A DNA stretch of 28,125 bases from CAZPMO01 sp964587515 (lineage in GTDB: Bacteria > Pseudomonadota > Alphaproteobacteria > MPNO01): assembly GCA_964587515.1 (NCBI GenBank), contig CAZPMO010000048.1, forward strand, positions 1 through 28,125, written 5' to 3'. Shown one piece after another: positions 7,029-15,364 of the stretch. Numbering within the stretch: the first letter of the stretch is position 1; the number at the start of each line of letters is the position of its first letter. Below the pieces are notes generated by a model. It saw nothing but the letters and a program-made list of their open reading frames with translations, was not told where the DNA came from and made no database searches. Made by a program: the position numbers and the translations under genes.

Positions 7029-10000
7029 TCAGCGGCGGATCAGCCCTTCGAGCAGGCCGCGCAGGATTTCCTTGGGTTTGGGCTGCTGTTGCGGTTGGGG
7101 CTGGGGTTGCGCCTGCTGATCGGGCGGCGGTTGCGACGGCGCGGGTCGCGGCTGCGATCGCCTGCCGGTCAGCGCCCGGTTCAAGAGCGACCCGATGCCG
7201 CGCTGCAACAGGAAGGCCTGCATCTTTTCGAACTTGAAAAGACGCCGGGGCTGGTCGACGGGACCCACCACGCGCATGCCGAAGGGCGGCGCCTTGGGAT
7301 GTTCGGTGAGGCGGAATTGAGAGATGAAATCCATGTTCCAACGCGGCAGATCGGCGAACCCCGTGGCGTTGCCTTCGCCGGCCTCGGCGACCAGTTTCAT
7401 ATCCTTGGTCCGCAACACGCCCTTGCGGATCTGGAACGTTCCGTCGAGCGAGGAAAACCGGGTCGTGCCGCCGCCCATGGCGGCGCCGAACAGGCCGAGG
7501 AAATCGGTCGCCTGGTTGAGCCGCTTGAGGCGATTGCTGACGGCGCGCAGATCGAAGCCCGTGACGGCGCCGTTGCGCACATTCATGCGCCCGTCGCCGT
7601 TCAGCGCCGAGATCAGTTCGAACTCGCTGCGCCCCTTGGCCGCGACCGCCATGTCGAAGGAAAGGGCGCCGTTCGCGATGTCGAAATTCGCGGCCTTGAA
7701 CAGCGCCTCGCCGACATTGGCGCGTTCGATCCGCACCTTGCCGTCGAGCGCCGGCACCGCGGCGCCGTCGAGTCGCCCGGTCATGTCGAAACCGCCGCCG
7801 AACATCTTGCCGGCCAGGCGGGAAATCGTCAGCACCCGGTCCTGGATCGCCAGCGCAACCTGGGGCTGGTCGACGCGAAAATTCTTCCACAGGATGGCGC
7901 GCGCGTCCGTCTTGACGTCGGCGTCCAGCGCATCGAGCACGGAGAGATCCAGCGGCACCCGCGAAAACCGTCCCGGGCCACGCGCTTTTGGCGTCGCCGC
8001 GCGCACCGCGCCCGCCGGCGCCGCGATCGCCGCCCCGGGTCCGGAAGCGCGTCCCGCGCCGGCGCCGGCATCGGCCGACACGAAGTTGTTGAGATTGATT
8101 TCCCCGGCGGTCAGCGCGGCGGTAAGTTTTGGACGCTTGCCGGAGAAGTTCAGGTCGCCGCCGCCGGTGACGTTGACGCTGGCGGCCGACGCGCGCAGCC
8201 CTTCGAGGCGCACCGCCGTCGCGTTACCCAGTACCCGGGTCGCGAGGCTGACCCCGCCGGTCACGCGCCGCGCCGGGCGGAACGCCGGGTCGAGCGCCCG
8301 CATCAACTTGACGAAGCTCCGATGCCGGGCTTCGATCTTGCCGTCGACCGCCGGCGTTCCGGCCGGATCGTCCACCTTGCCGACGATCTTTATTTCACCA
8401 CCGAGGATTTTCACCGTCGTATCGAGGTCCACGGACCGCAGATCACCCTTGATCCGCCCACCAAGCCCGAACGGGCCGTAGCCTTTTTTGCGGCCTTGCG
8501 GCCCCGCCCCGAACACCCTGGCGAGACGCGTGAAATCGGGGTGGCTGGCGTCGATCTTGAGATCGAAACGCGGTGCCTGGGGCAACCCGACGAGGTCGCC
8601 CGCCAGCGCAACCTTGCCGCCGGCGAGTTCAAGCGAGGTGTCGAGCCTGACCCGGTCGGCCGCCGCGTCGGCCCGTCCGGTGAGCTTGAGGCGTCCCAGT
8701 TGCCGCGCCGGCAGCTTCGTCTTGATCCCGGCGACCCTCAGCAGGCCGGTGATATCTTTCGACGCGGCGGAGAAACGCCCCTTGAAAACCGGCAGGCCGG
8801 CGAAACCCGAAACCGTCCCCTTCACCGACGCGGTCGTCCTGGCGAGATTGCGGATCTTGGCGTTACGCAAGGTCAGTACGCCGCGCTGAAGCGTGCCGTT
8901 CAGCGCCACCCCCTGGATGGGGGTACGCCGGAAATTGAGCGTTCCGACGCGCAAATTGAAATTGGCGTCGAAATCCTGGAGCATGGCGAGCGGCCCGCGA
9001 CCGGCGTCCGCGGCTTTCGCCGGCGGCGGAACCGCGGCGGCGGCGGTCGCCGCTTTTTCAGGCGCGCGTCGCGGCGACGGCATGTAGGCATCGAGATTGA
9101 ACTGGTCGACGCTGAAGCGCGCCCCGAACGCGGGCCGGACGCGGCCCAACGCGTAGGTCAGCCCACCCTTGGCCCGCGAAGCGTCGAGTTGCATGTTGAT
9201 GCCCGCGACCTGAACCTGGCTCGCGCCGCCACGCAGCTTGGCGGTAAATACGAATTTGCGCAGCCGGTCGGCCGGAACCGCCGCGACGTCGACCTGGAGC
9301 CACTGGAGCGCCGCCCGCAAATTGTCGGCGCGAATTTCGACCGTCCCATCGAAGTTCGGCTTGCCGCGATGCGCGGTGAGAAAGCCGAAAAGAGACGCCT
9401 GGGCGCCGCCGGGCAGCCTGGCGGTCATCTGGTTGAGCGTAAGTTCGCCCTCGTTCAGCGAAGCCTCGAATTTCACGCCCCGGATCTGCCCACCGCGCAA
9501 AGTCAGCGCCTCGACCGCGAGATCGAGCGAGCCGTTGATATTGGCGGGCAGCGTGAATGCGGCCGTCGGCGCCGCGGACTGTTCCGGGTCGGCGTCAGAT
9601 TTGCCGGCGGAAGCGGGGGTCTTCGCGGTGGACATCGCGGCCAAATACTTGTCGAGATCGACATGGCCGACCTTCAATGCGATATCGGCCTGGATCTTGT
9701 CGCCGATCACCGCGTTGATGCCGCCACTGACGCTGGTCTCGCCAAGGCGAATTGCGACGCTGTCGAGCGCCACGCTTTTTGCCGTACCGGTGAGTTGAGA
9801 GGTCAGCGTGAAGGCCTGATCGAGCGGCGGCATCGCTTCACCGCCGGCATGACCGCCGCCGGATATCGTGCCCAGCAATGCGGCGAGGCTATTGCCCTTG
9901 GCGCTCAGCTTGCCGGCGAGCCGGGGCGCAGTTTCCGCATCGGAGAGACCGCCGGTGAACTCGGCTTCCGCTCCGGCGCTCGGGAAGCCCAGCGCCAGCT

Positions 10001-10694
10001 TTACGGACGCCGGCGAGGTCGGGGTCAATTCATCGACCGAGGCCGCCACGGTCAGCGGAATACCGCGCGCGGCAAGCTTGCCGTCGATTTCAAAGGGGCC
10101 GTGGATCGAGCCGGCCGAAAGCTCGACGTTGAGTTTTTCGACCCGCTCCTCGGTTTGCGTGGCGGCATCGCGATAGACCAGCGTGCCGTCGACGATGCGG
10201 AGACTGTCGAGCCGGAGCCCCGTCGGGCCGGCCGCCGAGGACGGCCGGGATGGCGCGTCGTCACGCCGGCGTTGCGCCGGTGGAATTGAATCCCCGGACG
10301 GCGACGGTTCGCCGAATTCCCAGTTGGCGCGGCCGTTCGCGAGACGCTCCAAAACGATGACCGGCTCGATCAGCGCCACGCTTTCGACTTCGATTTTGCC
10401 GGACAGCAGCGGCGCGAGACGGACCCGGACGCTGAGCGATTTCAGGCGCGCCATCTCGGGCTCGCCGGCGCCGGCCATATTGGCGAAACGGACATCGGCG
10501 GCCGAAAGCCGTGGCGACGGCAGCACCGCAAGATCGAGATCGCCGTTGATACTGAGCTTGCGCCCGGTCGCCTGTTCGGCCTGGGCGATGATCTCGGCCT
10601 TATAGCTGTTCCAGTCGATCATGCTGGGCACGATCAAGGCGGCCGCGACCAGCACAATCACCAGGCCGATCAGGCCGTAAACCAGTTTTCGCAT
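7029..10694 (-). CDS. AsmA-family outer-membrane biogenesis protein
   Basis: The 1221-aa protein opens with a single N-terminal membrane anchor (MRKLVYGLIGLVIVLVAAAL) followed by the hallmark AsmA start IDWNSYKAEIIAQAEQATG and SINGDLDLAVLPSPRLSAAD. A long body of beta-rich repeats follows, then an AsmA_2-type C-terminal domain, here with RMNVRNGAVTGFDLRAVSNR and LGLFGAAMGGGTTRFSSLDG. The last 50 residues are Pro/Gln-rich. AsmA-like proteins are anchored in the inner membrane, reach across the periplasm, and are linked to phospholipid transport and outer-membrane homeostasis. The start ATG has GGGGA 5 nt upstream. The gene is transcribed alone and converges with fhs-RHH. Confidence 0.93.
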   Translation of the reverse strand: MRKLVYGLIGLVIVLVAAALIVPSMIDWNSYKAEIIAQAEQATGRKLSINGDLDLAVLPSPRLSAADVRFANMAGAGEPEMARLKSLSVRVRLAPLLSGKIEVESVALIEPVIVLERLANGRANWEFGEPSPSGDSIPPAQRRRDDAPSRPSSAAGPTGLRLDSLRIVDGTLVYRDAATQTEERVEKLNVELSAGSIHGPFEIDGKLAARGIPLTVAASVDELTPTSPASVKLALGFPSAGAEAEFTGGLSDAETAPRLAGKLSAKGNSLAALLGTISGGGHAGGEAMPPLDQAFTLTSQLTGTAKSVALDSVAIRLGETSVSGGINAVIGDKIQADIALKVGHVDLDKYLAAMSTAKTPASAGKSDADPEQSAAPTAAFTLPANINGSLDLAVEALTLRGGQIRGVKFEASLNEGELTLNQMTARLPGGAQASLFGFLTAHRGKPNFDGTVEIRADNLRAALQWLQVDVAAVPADRLRKFVFTAKLRGGASQVQVAGINMQLDASRAKGGLTYALGRVRPAFGARFSVDQFNLDAYMPSPRRAPEKAATAAAAVPPPAKAADAGRGPLAMLQDFDANFNLRVGTLNFRRTPIQGVALNGTLQRGVLTLRNAKIRNLARTTASVKGTVSGFAGLPVFKGRFSAASKDITGLLRVAGIKTKLPARQLGRLKLTGRADAAADRVRLDTSLELAGGKVALAGDLVGLPQAPRFDLKIDASHPDFTRLARVFGAGPQGRKKGYGPFGLGGRIKGDLRSVDLDTTVKILGGEIKIVGKVDDPAGTPAVDGKIEARHRSFVKLMRALDPAFRPARRVTGGVSLATRVLGNATAVRLEGLRASAASVNVTGGGDLNFSGKRPKLTAALTAGEINLNNFVSADAGAGAGRASGPGAAIAAPAGAVRAATPKARGPGRFSRVPLDLSVLDALDADVKTDARAILWKNFRVDQPQVALAIQDRVLTISRLAGKMFGGGFDMTGRLDGAAVPALDGKVRIERANVGEALFKAANFDIANGALSFDMAVAAKGRSEFELISALNGDGRMNVRNGAVTGFDLRAVSNRLKRLNQATDFLGLFGAAMGGGTTRFSSLDGTFQIRKGVLRTKDMKLVAEAGEGNATGFADLPRWNMDFISQFRLTEHPKAPPFGMRVVGPVDQPRRLFKFEKMQAFLLQRGIGSLLNRALTGRRSQPRPAPSQPPPDQQAQPQPQPQQQPKPKEILRGLLEGLIRR

Positions 10695-10815
10695 TCCAAT
10701 CCCCGGAGCGGCGCGCGCCGATGGTTGCGCACACCTTGATTATCACTAATCTGAACTCTGCCGGTCTCCCTGTTAAGATAGTCTTGGCGATGCTGATTTT
10801 GAAGGGCGGAGAACG

Positions 10816-11027
10816 ATGACGGACATCGTCAATCTCAACAAGTACCGCAAAAAGCGCAAGAAAGACGACCGTGAGAACGAGGCGGTCGAAAATCGCGCGA
10901 AGTTCGGCCGCACCAAGGGCGAGCGCACCCGCGACGAAACGGAAAAAAAAAACGCCGCCGCGAAGCCCTCGACGGAAAGCTGATCGAGAACGGGCCGAAA
11001 CCCAAAGAACCGCCCGAAGCGGGGTGA
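10816..11027 (+). CDS. DUF4169 family protein, frame broken at a 10-A run
   Basis: From the ATG at 10816 (GGAG Shine-Dalgarno) the frame reads MTDIVNLNKYRKKRKK, then ENRAKFGRTKGERTRDE, which is typical of the DUF4169 family of small charged alphaproteobacterial proteins. As written it ends at TGA 10981-10983 after 55 aa. After the A-run at 10943-10952, another frame gives RRREALDGKLIENGPKPKEP and stops at 11025-11027. That fits the expected family C-terminus much better. With 8 or 11 As the two parts would join into a protein of about 66-67 aa. The cause could be a homopolymer error, a real mutation or productive slippage. The function is unknown. Confidence 0.75.
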
Positions 11028-11055
11028 AGGACGCGACAAAGCGTCCGCGGGGCGG

Positions 11056-12031
11056 CTATTTCTCGAAAAGGCGTTGTGGTCTGGTGTTCTTGAATGCGGC
11101 GGTGGGTGGCATCACGTAGGTCCGAATGTCCTTGGCGTCGGCCGGCGGATCGCCAAAGGGCCTGTCGCCGGCAATCGTGATCCGATCGAGCTTGCGGCGT
11201 TGGGGATAATAATCATGCAGCGCGGAATGCTGGACGGAGCGGTTGTCCCAGAAAACGACCATGTCGGGTTGCCACCGGTGCCGGTAGTGAAATTCGTGAA
11301 TCAACGTGCGGCGATAGATCGATTCCAAAAGCTGCTTACTTTCGGTTCCGTCCATGCCTTTGATGTAGAGCGTAAACTGGGGGCTTACAAAAATGGCCTT
11401 CCTGCCGGTCACCGGGTGTATGCGGACGACGGNNNNNNNNNNCCTCATAGTGCCGCAATCTGGCGATGCCTTCTTTCGATTCCTCGAAGACAAGTTTGTG
11501 GGGTACGAAATCATGTACGGCCTCGAGATCGGAGAGAAATCGTTGCATGCGGTCCGAGAGGCTTTCATAGATCGCGCTCATGCAGGCAAAGTTCGTATCG
11601 CCGCCCAGGTCAGGGATGATCTTTGAGCAAAGGATTGTCCCCATGGGTGGACATTCCCGAAACGTTTCATCCGAATGCCAAATATCCGTGGTTGTCGGAG
11701 GATTGTCCTCGTGATTGTCGTAAATGATCAATTCAGGGCGATCTTGGGTGCTGGTTGAAAAGGGGTGGACCGATAGTTCGCCGAAACAGCGGCCAAACCG
11801 CATCAGGTCCTCGCCGTTGATCGATTGATCCGGGAACACGAGAACGCCGTGCTCCGCATGCGCCCGGGTCAAATAGGCGGCGATTTCAGTGCTGATGGGC
11901 TGGGTGAGGTCGACGCCCGTGACCTCGGCGCCCAGAAAGACGCCTACGCGCTTGAGGGTTACCCCGGCCGGGGCGGCCGCCAATTCTTTCGCCTGATCGC
12001 CTGGTGGCGTGATGGCTTTGTATTCCAGCAT
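11056..12031 (-). CDS. TauD/TfdA-family dioxygenase interrupted by an assembly gap
   Basis: The N-terminal part starts MLEYKAITPPGD at 12031 (AGGGAAGAG upstream) and carries the first iron ligands H119-S-D121 in DIWHSDETF, then DLGGDTNF. The C-terminal part, in another frame after the gap at 11433-11442, reads VVRIHPVTGRKAIFVSPQF and has the distal histidine in FWDNRSVQHSALHDYY. Both parts join well as one protein of roughly 325 aa. Frame agreement needs a gap whose length is a multiple of 3, so the ten Ns are a placeholder. It is a cytoplasmic 2-oxoglutarate/Fe(II) oxygenase with unknown substrate. It lies 98 bp downstream of the TRAP permease on the same strand, so it may act on the imported compound. 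Confidence 0.85.
11433..11442. other. Assembly gap (10 N)
   Basis: Ten consecutive undetermined bases lie inside the second TauD-type gene. The reading frames on the two sides disagree for a 10-nt gap, so the true number of missing bases is not ten unless the gene is broken. Confidence 0.99.
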
Positions 12032-12129
12032 GATGGTCTCTTCCCTTCTGAAGGATCCAGCCTACTTGAAATGCATAGGTTGGCAAGGGGCGCTCTCCGG
12101 TTGTCAACCAAGGCGCGTTATTCAGCGAC

Positions 12130-14097
12130 TTACTGATTATTCACGGACGACTGTCTTGAGGATGGCTCACGAAACCGCGTGTGATGCCAAACGAGCAGCA
12201 CCAGCGCCGCCAGGCTGGCCGACCAGTGCACCGTTGACGTCGTATAGAGCACCAGCATCGCCAGCGAGATGCGGACGACGATCTCCCAGATCGCCAGGCA
12301 CCGCGCATCGAATGCGCTGACCGCGCTGGAAAGCAGATAAATCGCAAGAAAAAGGCGCGTGACAATCGACAGGAAGGCAGGCCATTCGAAATTCACGCCC
12401 GTCTCCTCGACGATCAGAAGAATCGGGTAATACGCGAACACAAAGGGAATGATGAACTTCACGATACCGATTCTCAACGAGTACGCGGCGGTTTTGAGTG
12501 GCGACGCGCCGGAGATCGAGGCCGCCGCGTATGCCGCGATAGCCACCGGCGGCGTGATCGACGACGCGACGCCATAATAAAATACGAACATGTGCGCCGT
12601 CAGGACAGCCAGGCCGAATTGTTGCAGCGACGGGCCCATGATCAGAATGATCGTAAGATAGGCGGGGAGCGTCGGCATCCCCATCCCCAACAAAAGCGCC
12701 GCGGCCATCGATAACAACAGCGTCATGAACAGCTGGTTTCCCGCCGCCTGCGCGGCCAGGATCGCGAAATCGCTGGGCAGCCCCGTCGCGCCGAGAACGG
12801 CGACAATGATTCCCACGACCCCGATCGCCATGAGCAGCCTCGCGAACTGGTAGCCGCCGCTCGACAGCGCATGGAGGATCAGAAGCGGGTTGCGGCGAAT
12901 CTCCGGGTTGAAAAATGTCAGGGGCAACAGAATGAACAGCGCGATGATGCCGGCCCCGGCCGGCGAGAATCCGTGCAACAACGCGACCACCACCGACGCC
13001 ACCGGGACGACCACCATCACCAGATTGACGAAATCCTGGCGATCGACCGCCATTTCGTCTCCCAGTTCGAGATCCGCCTCTACGCCGAGGCGCCGTGATT
13101 CGAAGATGACGGCCACGAACAGGCTGCAGTAATAGGCGAGCGCCGGGATGATCGCGGCGACAATTATGACCAGATAGGAAATTCCCGTGAAGTCCGCCAT
13201 GACCAGGGCGGCGGCTCCCATGATCGGCGGCATGATCTGTCCGCCGCATGAAGCCGTCGCCTCGACCCCACCGGCGAAGGCCGCATTGAATCCGCGGCGC
13301 TTTATCATCGGGATCGTGATAACGCCGGTGGCGACAACATTGGCGACGGCGCCGCCCGACATGGTGCCGAAGAGGCTCGAGGCGAGGATCGCGGCATGGG
13401 CGGGGCCGCCACGATATTTTCGAGTCATATGGACGGCGATCTTGATTAGCGAACGACCGCCGCCGGTCCCCTCCAGCATCGTGCCGAGGAGAACGAAAGG
13501 AAAGATCGTATAGATCATGATGACCAGAATGTTGCCGAGAACGCCGTCATTCTGGTTGAACCAGAGGTCCGCCGCGGAATCGAGAAAGTTGACCGGCGCG
13601 GTCTTCAGTATCCAGGGCCAGTACTCGCCCGTATAGAAATAGCCCAGAACGATAATCCCGCAGAGCGACAGCGGCGCGCCCCAGACGCGCCAGCACACGA
13701 TGATGATGCACGCCGAACCGCCCAACGCCGTCCATATGTGAAACGGCGTGAAGAAGAAAAGACCCTCTTCGATCGCCGAAGTGTCGACATAGTAGCGCCA
13801 GAAGGCGAACACGGCCGCGCCAAGCAATGCGGCGTCGATCGTCAGACCGACCGGTAAGAGCTTCCGCGAATATTTAACCAGCAGATCCGTGAACGGTTGG
13901 GACAGAAGCACGACCAATACGGACGCCGCGAAGAGGCCTGCACGCAGGGGCTCGGTCGGAAGTGGACCGATGCGCGGGATGATCCAGAAGCTGGGCATCG
14001 AATTCGCAATCGCGATGAACGCCATGGCGAGCGCGGTGGCATAGCCGATCCGGGCGGTAACCCGCCGTACGCCACGCGGTCGCGCGTCGGTATCCAC
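12130..14097 (-). CDS. TRAP transporter fused permease (DctQM type, TAXI system)
   Basis: The 655-aa, very hydrophobic protein has an N-terminal DctQ-like four-helix region followed by the DctM-like 12-helix permease. Recognisable segments are FPFVLLGTMLEGTGGGRSLI, GGPAHAAILASSLFGTMSGG with AVANVVATG, FAGGVEATASCGGQIMPPIM, MGMPTLPAYLTIILIMGPSL and ASSITPPVAIAAYAAASISG. These are typical of fused TRAP permeases that work with TAXI binding proteins, using an ion gradient to import carboxylates. The start is a GTG at 14097 with a weak Shine-Dalgarno. It is the second gene after the binding protein and is separated from it by a perfect 36-nt palindrome. Confidence 0.93.
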   Translation of the reverse strand: MDTDARPRGVRRVTARIGYATALAMAFIAIANSMPSFWIIPRIGPLPTEPLRAGLFAASVLVVLLSQPFTDLLVKYSRKLLPVGLTIDAALLGAAVFAFWRYYVDTSAIEEGLFFFTPFHIWTALGGSACIIIVCWRVWGAPLSLCGIIVLGYFYTGEYWPWILKTAPVNFLDSAADLWFNQNDGVLGNILVIMIYTIFPFVLLGTMLEGTGGGRSLIKIAVHMTRKYRGGPAHAAILASSLFGTMSGGAVANVVATGVITIPMIKRRGFNAAFAGGVEATASCGGQIMPPIMGAAALVMADFTGISYLVIIVAAIIPALAYYCSLFVAVIFESRRLGVEADLELGDEMAVDRQDFVNLVMVVVPVASVVVALLHGFSPAGAGIIALFILLPLTFFNPEIRRNPLLILHALSSGGYQFARLLMAIGVVGIIVAVLGATGLPSDFAILAAQAAGNQLFMTLLLSMAAALLLGMGMPTLPAYLTIILIMGPSLQQFGLAVLTAHMFVFYYGVASSITPPVAIAAYAAASISGASPLKTAAYSLRIGIVKFIIPFVFAYYPILLIVEETGVNFEWPAFLSIVTRLFLAIYLLSSAVSAFDARCLAIWEIVVRISLAMLVLYTTSTVHWSASLAALVLLVWHHTRFREPSSRQSSVNNQ

Positions 14098-14134
14098 TGA
14101 GGTTTCTTGGCGATTGCGAGTTGATCAGACGAGA

Positions 14135-14170
14135 GCGGGCTCGGGCGCGCGATCGCGCGCCCGAGCCCGC
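14135..14170. promoter_or_regulatory. Perfect 36-nt palindrome between binding protein and permease
   Basis: The arm GCGGGCTCGGGCGCGCGA meets its exact reverse complement at a central GATC. It lies in the 77-nt gap between the TAXI binding-protein gene and the permease gene. A hairpin of this strength would stall 3' exonucleases or part-terminate, favouring the first gene, as is known for other binding-protein transport operons. There is no T-run on the minus strand after it, so full termination is less likely. Confidence 0.65.
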
Positions 14171-14174
14171 ACCG

Positions 14175-15209
14175 TTAACGCGCCTCCGGCGGCACCAGCC
14201 TGGCCGGAATCGTGATTCTGACTTCCTTGTAATAGCGCAACGCCCCCTTGTGCAAAGGCATGTTCATCGTAAGCAGCGGTTGGTCCGGCCGCATCGACTT
14301 CAGGGTGTGCACAGTGCTGTGCACCTCCTTGATATTGGCCCAGAACGCCTTGGTCATGCGATAGACCAGTTCGTCGCTCAGCCCCTTGCGGGTGACCAGC
14401 AACATGGTTTCCCCATCCACGGTCACGTCGCCGCTGCCGATTTGCCCCTTGTAGGTTCCGGCGGGGATGGTCGCAACGACGTGAGCGGCCTTCTTTTGGA
14501 ACTTCTTCCAGGATTTGGAAGCCAGAGCCTTCTGCGGAAGCGACAGCAGCCGGAACTTGCGGCTGAGGCCAAGCTGCTCGATCATCGCCGTGCCCGCGGG
14601 CGCCGGGCGGACAAAAACGTCGAGCTGACCGTCCATCATGGCCTGCAAGCCGCTGCCCCAGTTGAGCCGGATCGCCTTGTAATCCTTGTTGGGTTCGTAG
14701 CCGGTGACAATCCTGATGATCGATTCTGTATTGACCGCCGCCGCGCCCGAGGGTGGGCCAGTAAAAACCCGCTTTCCCTTGATGTCGGCCCATGTCTTTA
14801 CCGGGACATCGGCGAAGACGATGGGATGGTAATAACTGGCGAGCTATCCCAGGATGCCACGGACGTTGGTCGATGCCTCTTTGGCCTTGCCAGATATTTT
14901 GCGGTACATCCGCGATCCCTCGGTCAGGAACTTGTAAATCACCGGCACGGTCGGCGTGACATCGAGTTGATTGAGACCGAGCTTGAGGATCGTCTTGGTC
15001 AGCGTCTGCGAATCATTTATCTGGATGGAAGTGCCGACCTCGCGGCTCGCGATCTTCGAGAATACCGTAATACTTGCATGCGATGCGGCGCCAGGATTGC
15101 CGGCCGCGCCGCGCAGGATTTCCGCCGACAGACCGGTCGACAATCCCGAACAGGCCAACCCCGCAATTGCGAGAACCGGGATACCTTTTTTGAAACGAAA
15201 TACACCCAT
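14175..15209 (-). pseudogene. TAXI-family TRAP solute-binding protein, single in-frame amber codon
   Basis: One frame of 344 codons runs from the ATG at 15209 (GGAGGG Shine-Dalgarno 5 nt away) to the stop at 14175, broken only by TAG at codon 122 (14844-14846). The N-terminus has a signal peptide (KKGIPVLAIAGLACSGLSTG, cleavage near LSA). The mature part shows TAXI features: NPGAASHASITVFSKIASRE, then after the stop HPIVFADVPVKTWADIKGKR, VFTGPPSGAAAVNTESIIRI and LQAMMDGQLDVFVRPA. TAXI proteins are periplasmic and deliver ligand to fused TRAP permeases, here the next gene. The rest of the frame is undamaged, so the lesion is recent, an error, or suppressed. A restart could only give a protein without a signal peptide. 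Confidence 0.82.
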
Positions 15210-15271
15210 TTTACCCTCCCTATAAATTTATTGAGCAGCAGAGTTGCACTCGTGAGGTAAATTGGCAAAGC

Positions 15272-15309
15272 AAAATTTCGGCGAGGCGCAGCCTCATTCC
15301 CCGCCGAAA
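15272..15309 (-). terminator. Probable terminator after the FAD oxidase gene
   Basis: On the minus strand, TTTCGGCG pairs with CGCCGAAA around an inner GAGGC-TGC-GCCTC hairpin, and TTTT follows directly. It is 56 nt after the stop of the FAD oxidase and upstream of the TAXI gene. It probably splits the region into an enzyme unit and a transport unit. Confidence 0.55.
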
Positions 15310-15310
15310 G

Positions 15311-15340
15311 CGTGATCCAGCCAAATAAGATCATGATCTA
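15311..15340. repeat. Dispersed repeat, copy 3
   Basis: The segment reads CGTGATCCAGCCAAATAAGA and continues TCATGATCTA. The core CCAAATA-purine-GATCAT is shared with 3062-3090, and the ends resemble GATCATG of the copy at 2574. It lies in the intergenic region before the TAXI binding-protein gene. Confidence 0.45.
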
Positions 15341-15364
15341 ACCTTGGAGATTGCACGGCTCGCT

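Noticed and set aside
7089..10289. A 1066-codon open frame antisense to the AsmA-family gene
   Set aside because: Its translation is Arg/Gly-rich without domain features. It mirrors the high-GC codon pattern of the real gene, which has a membrane anchor and clear AsmA motifs.
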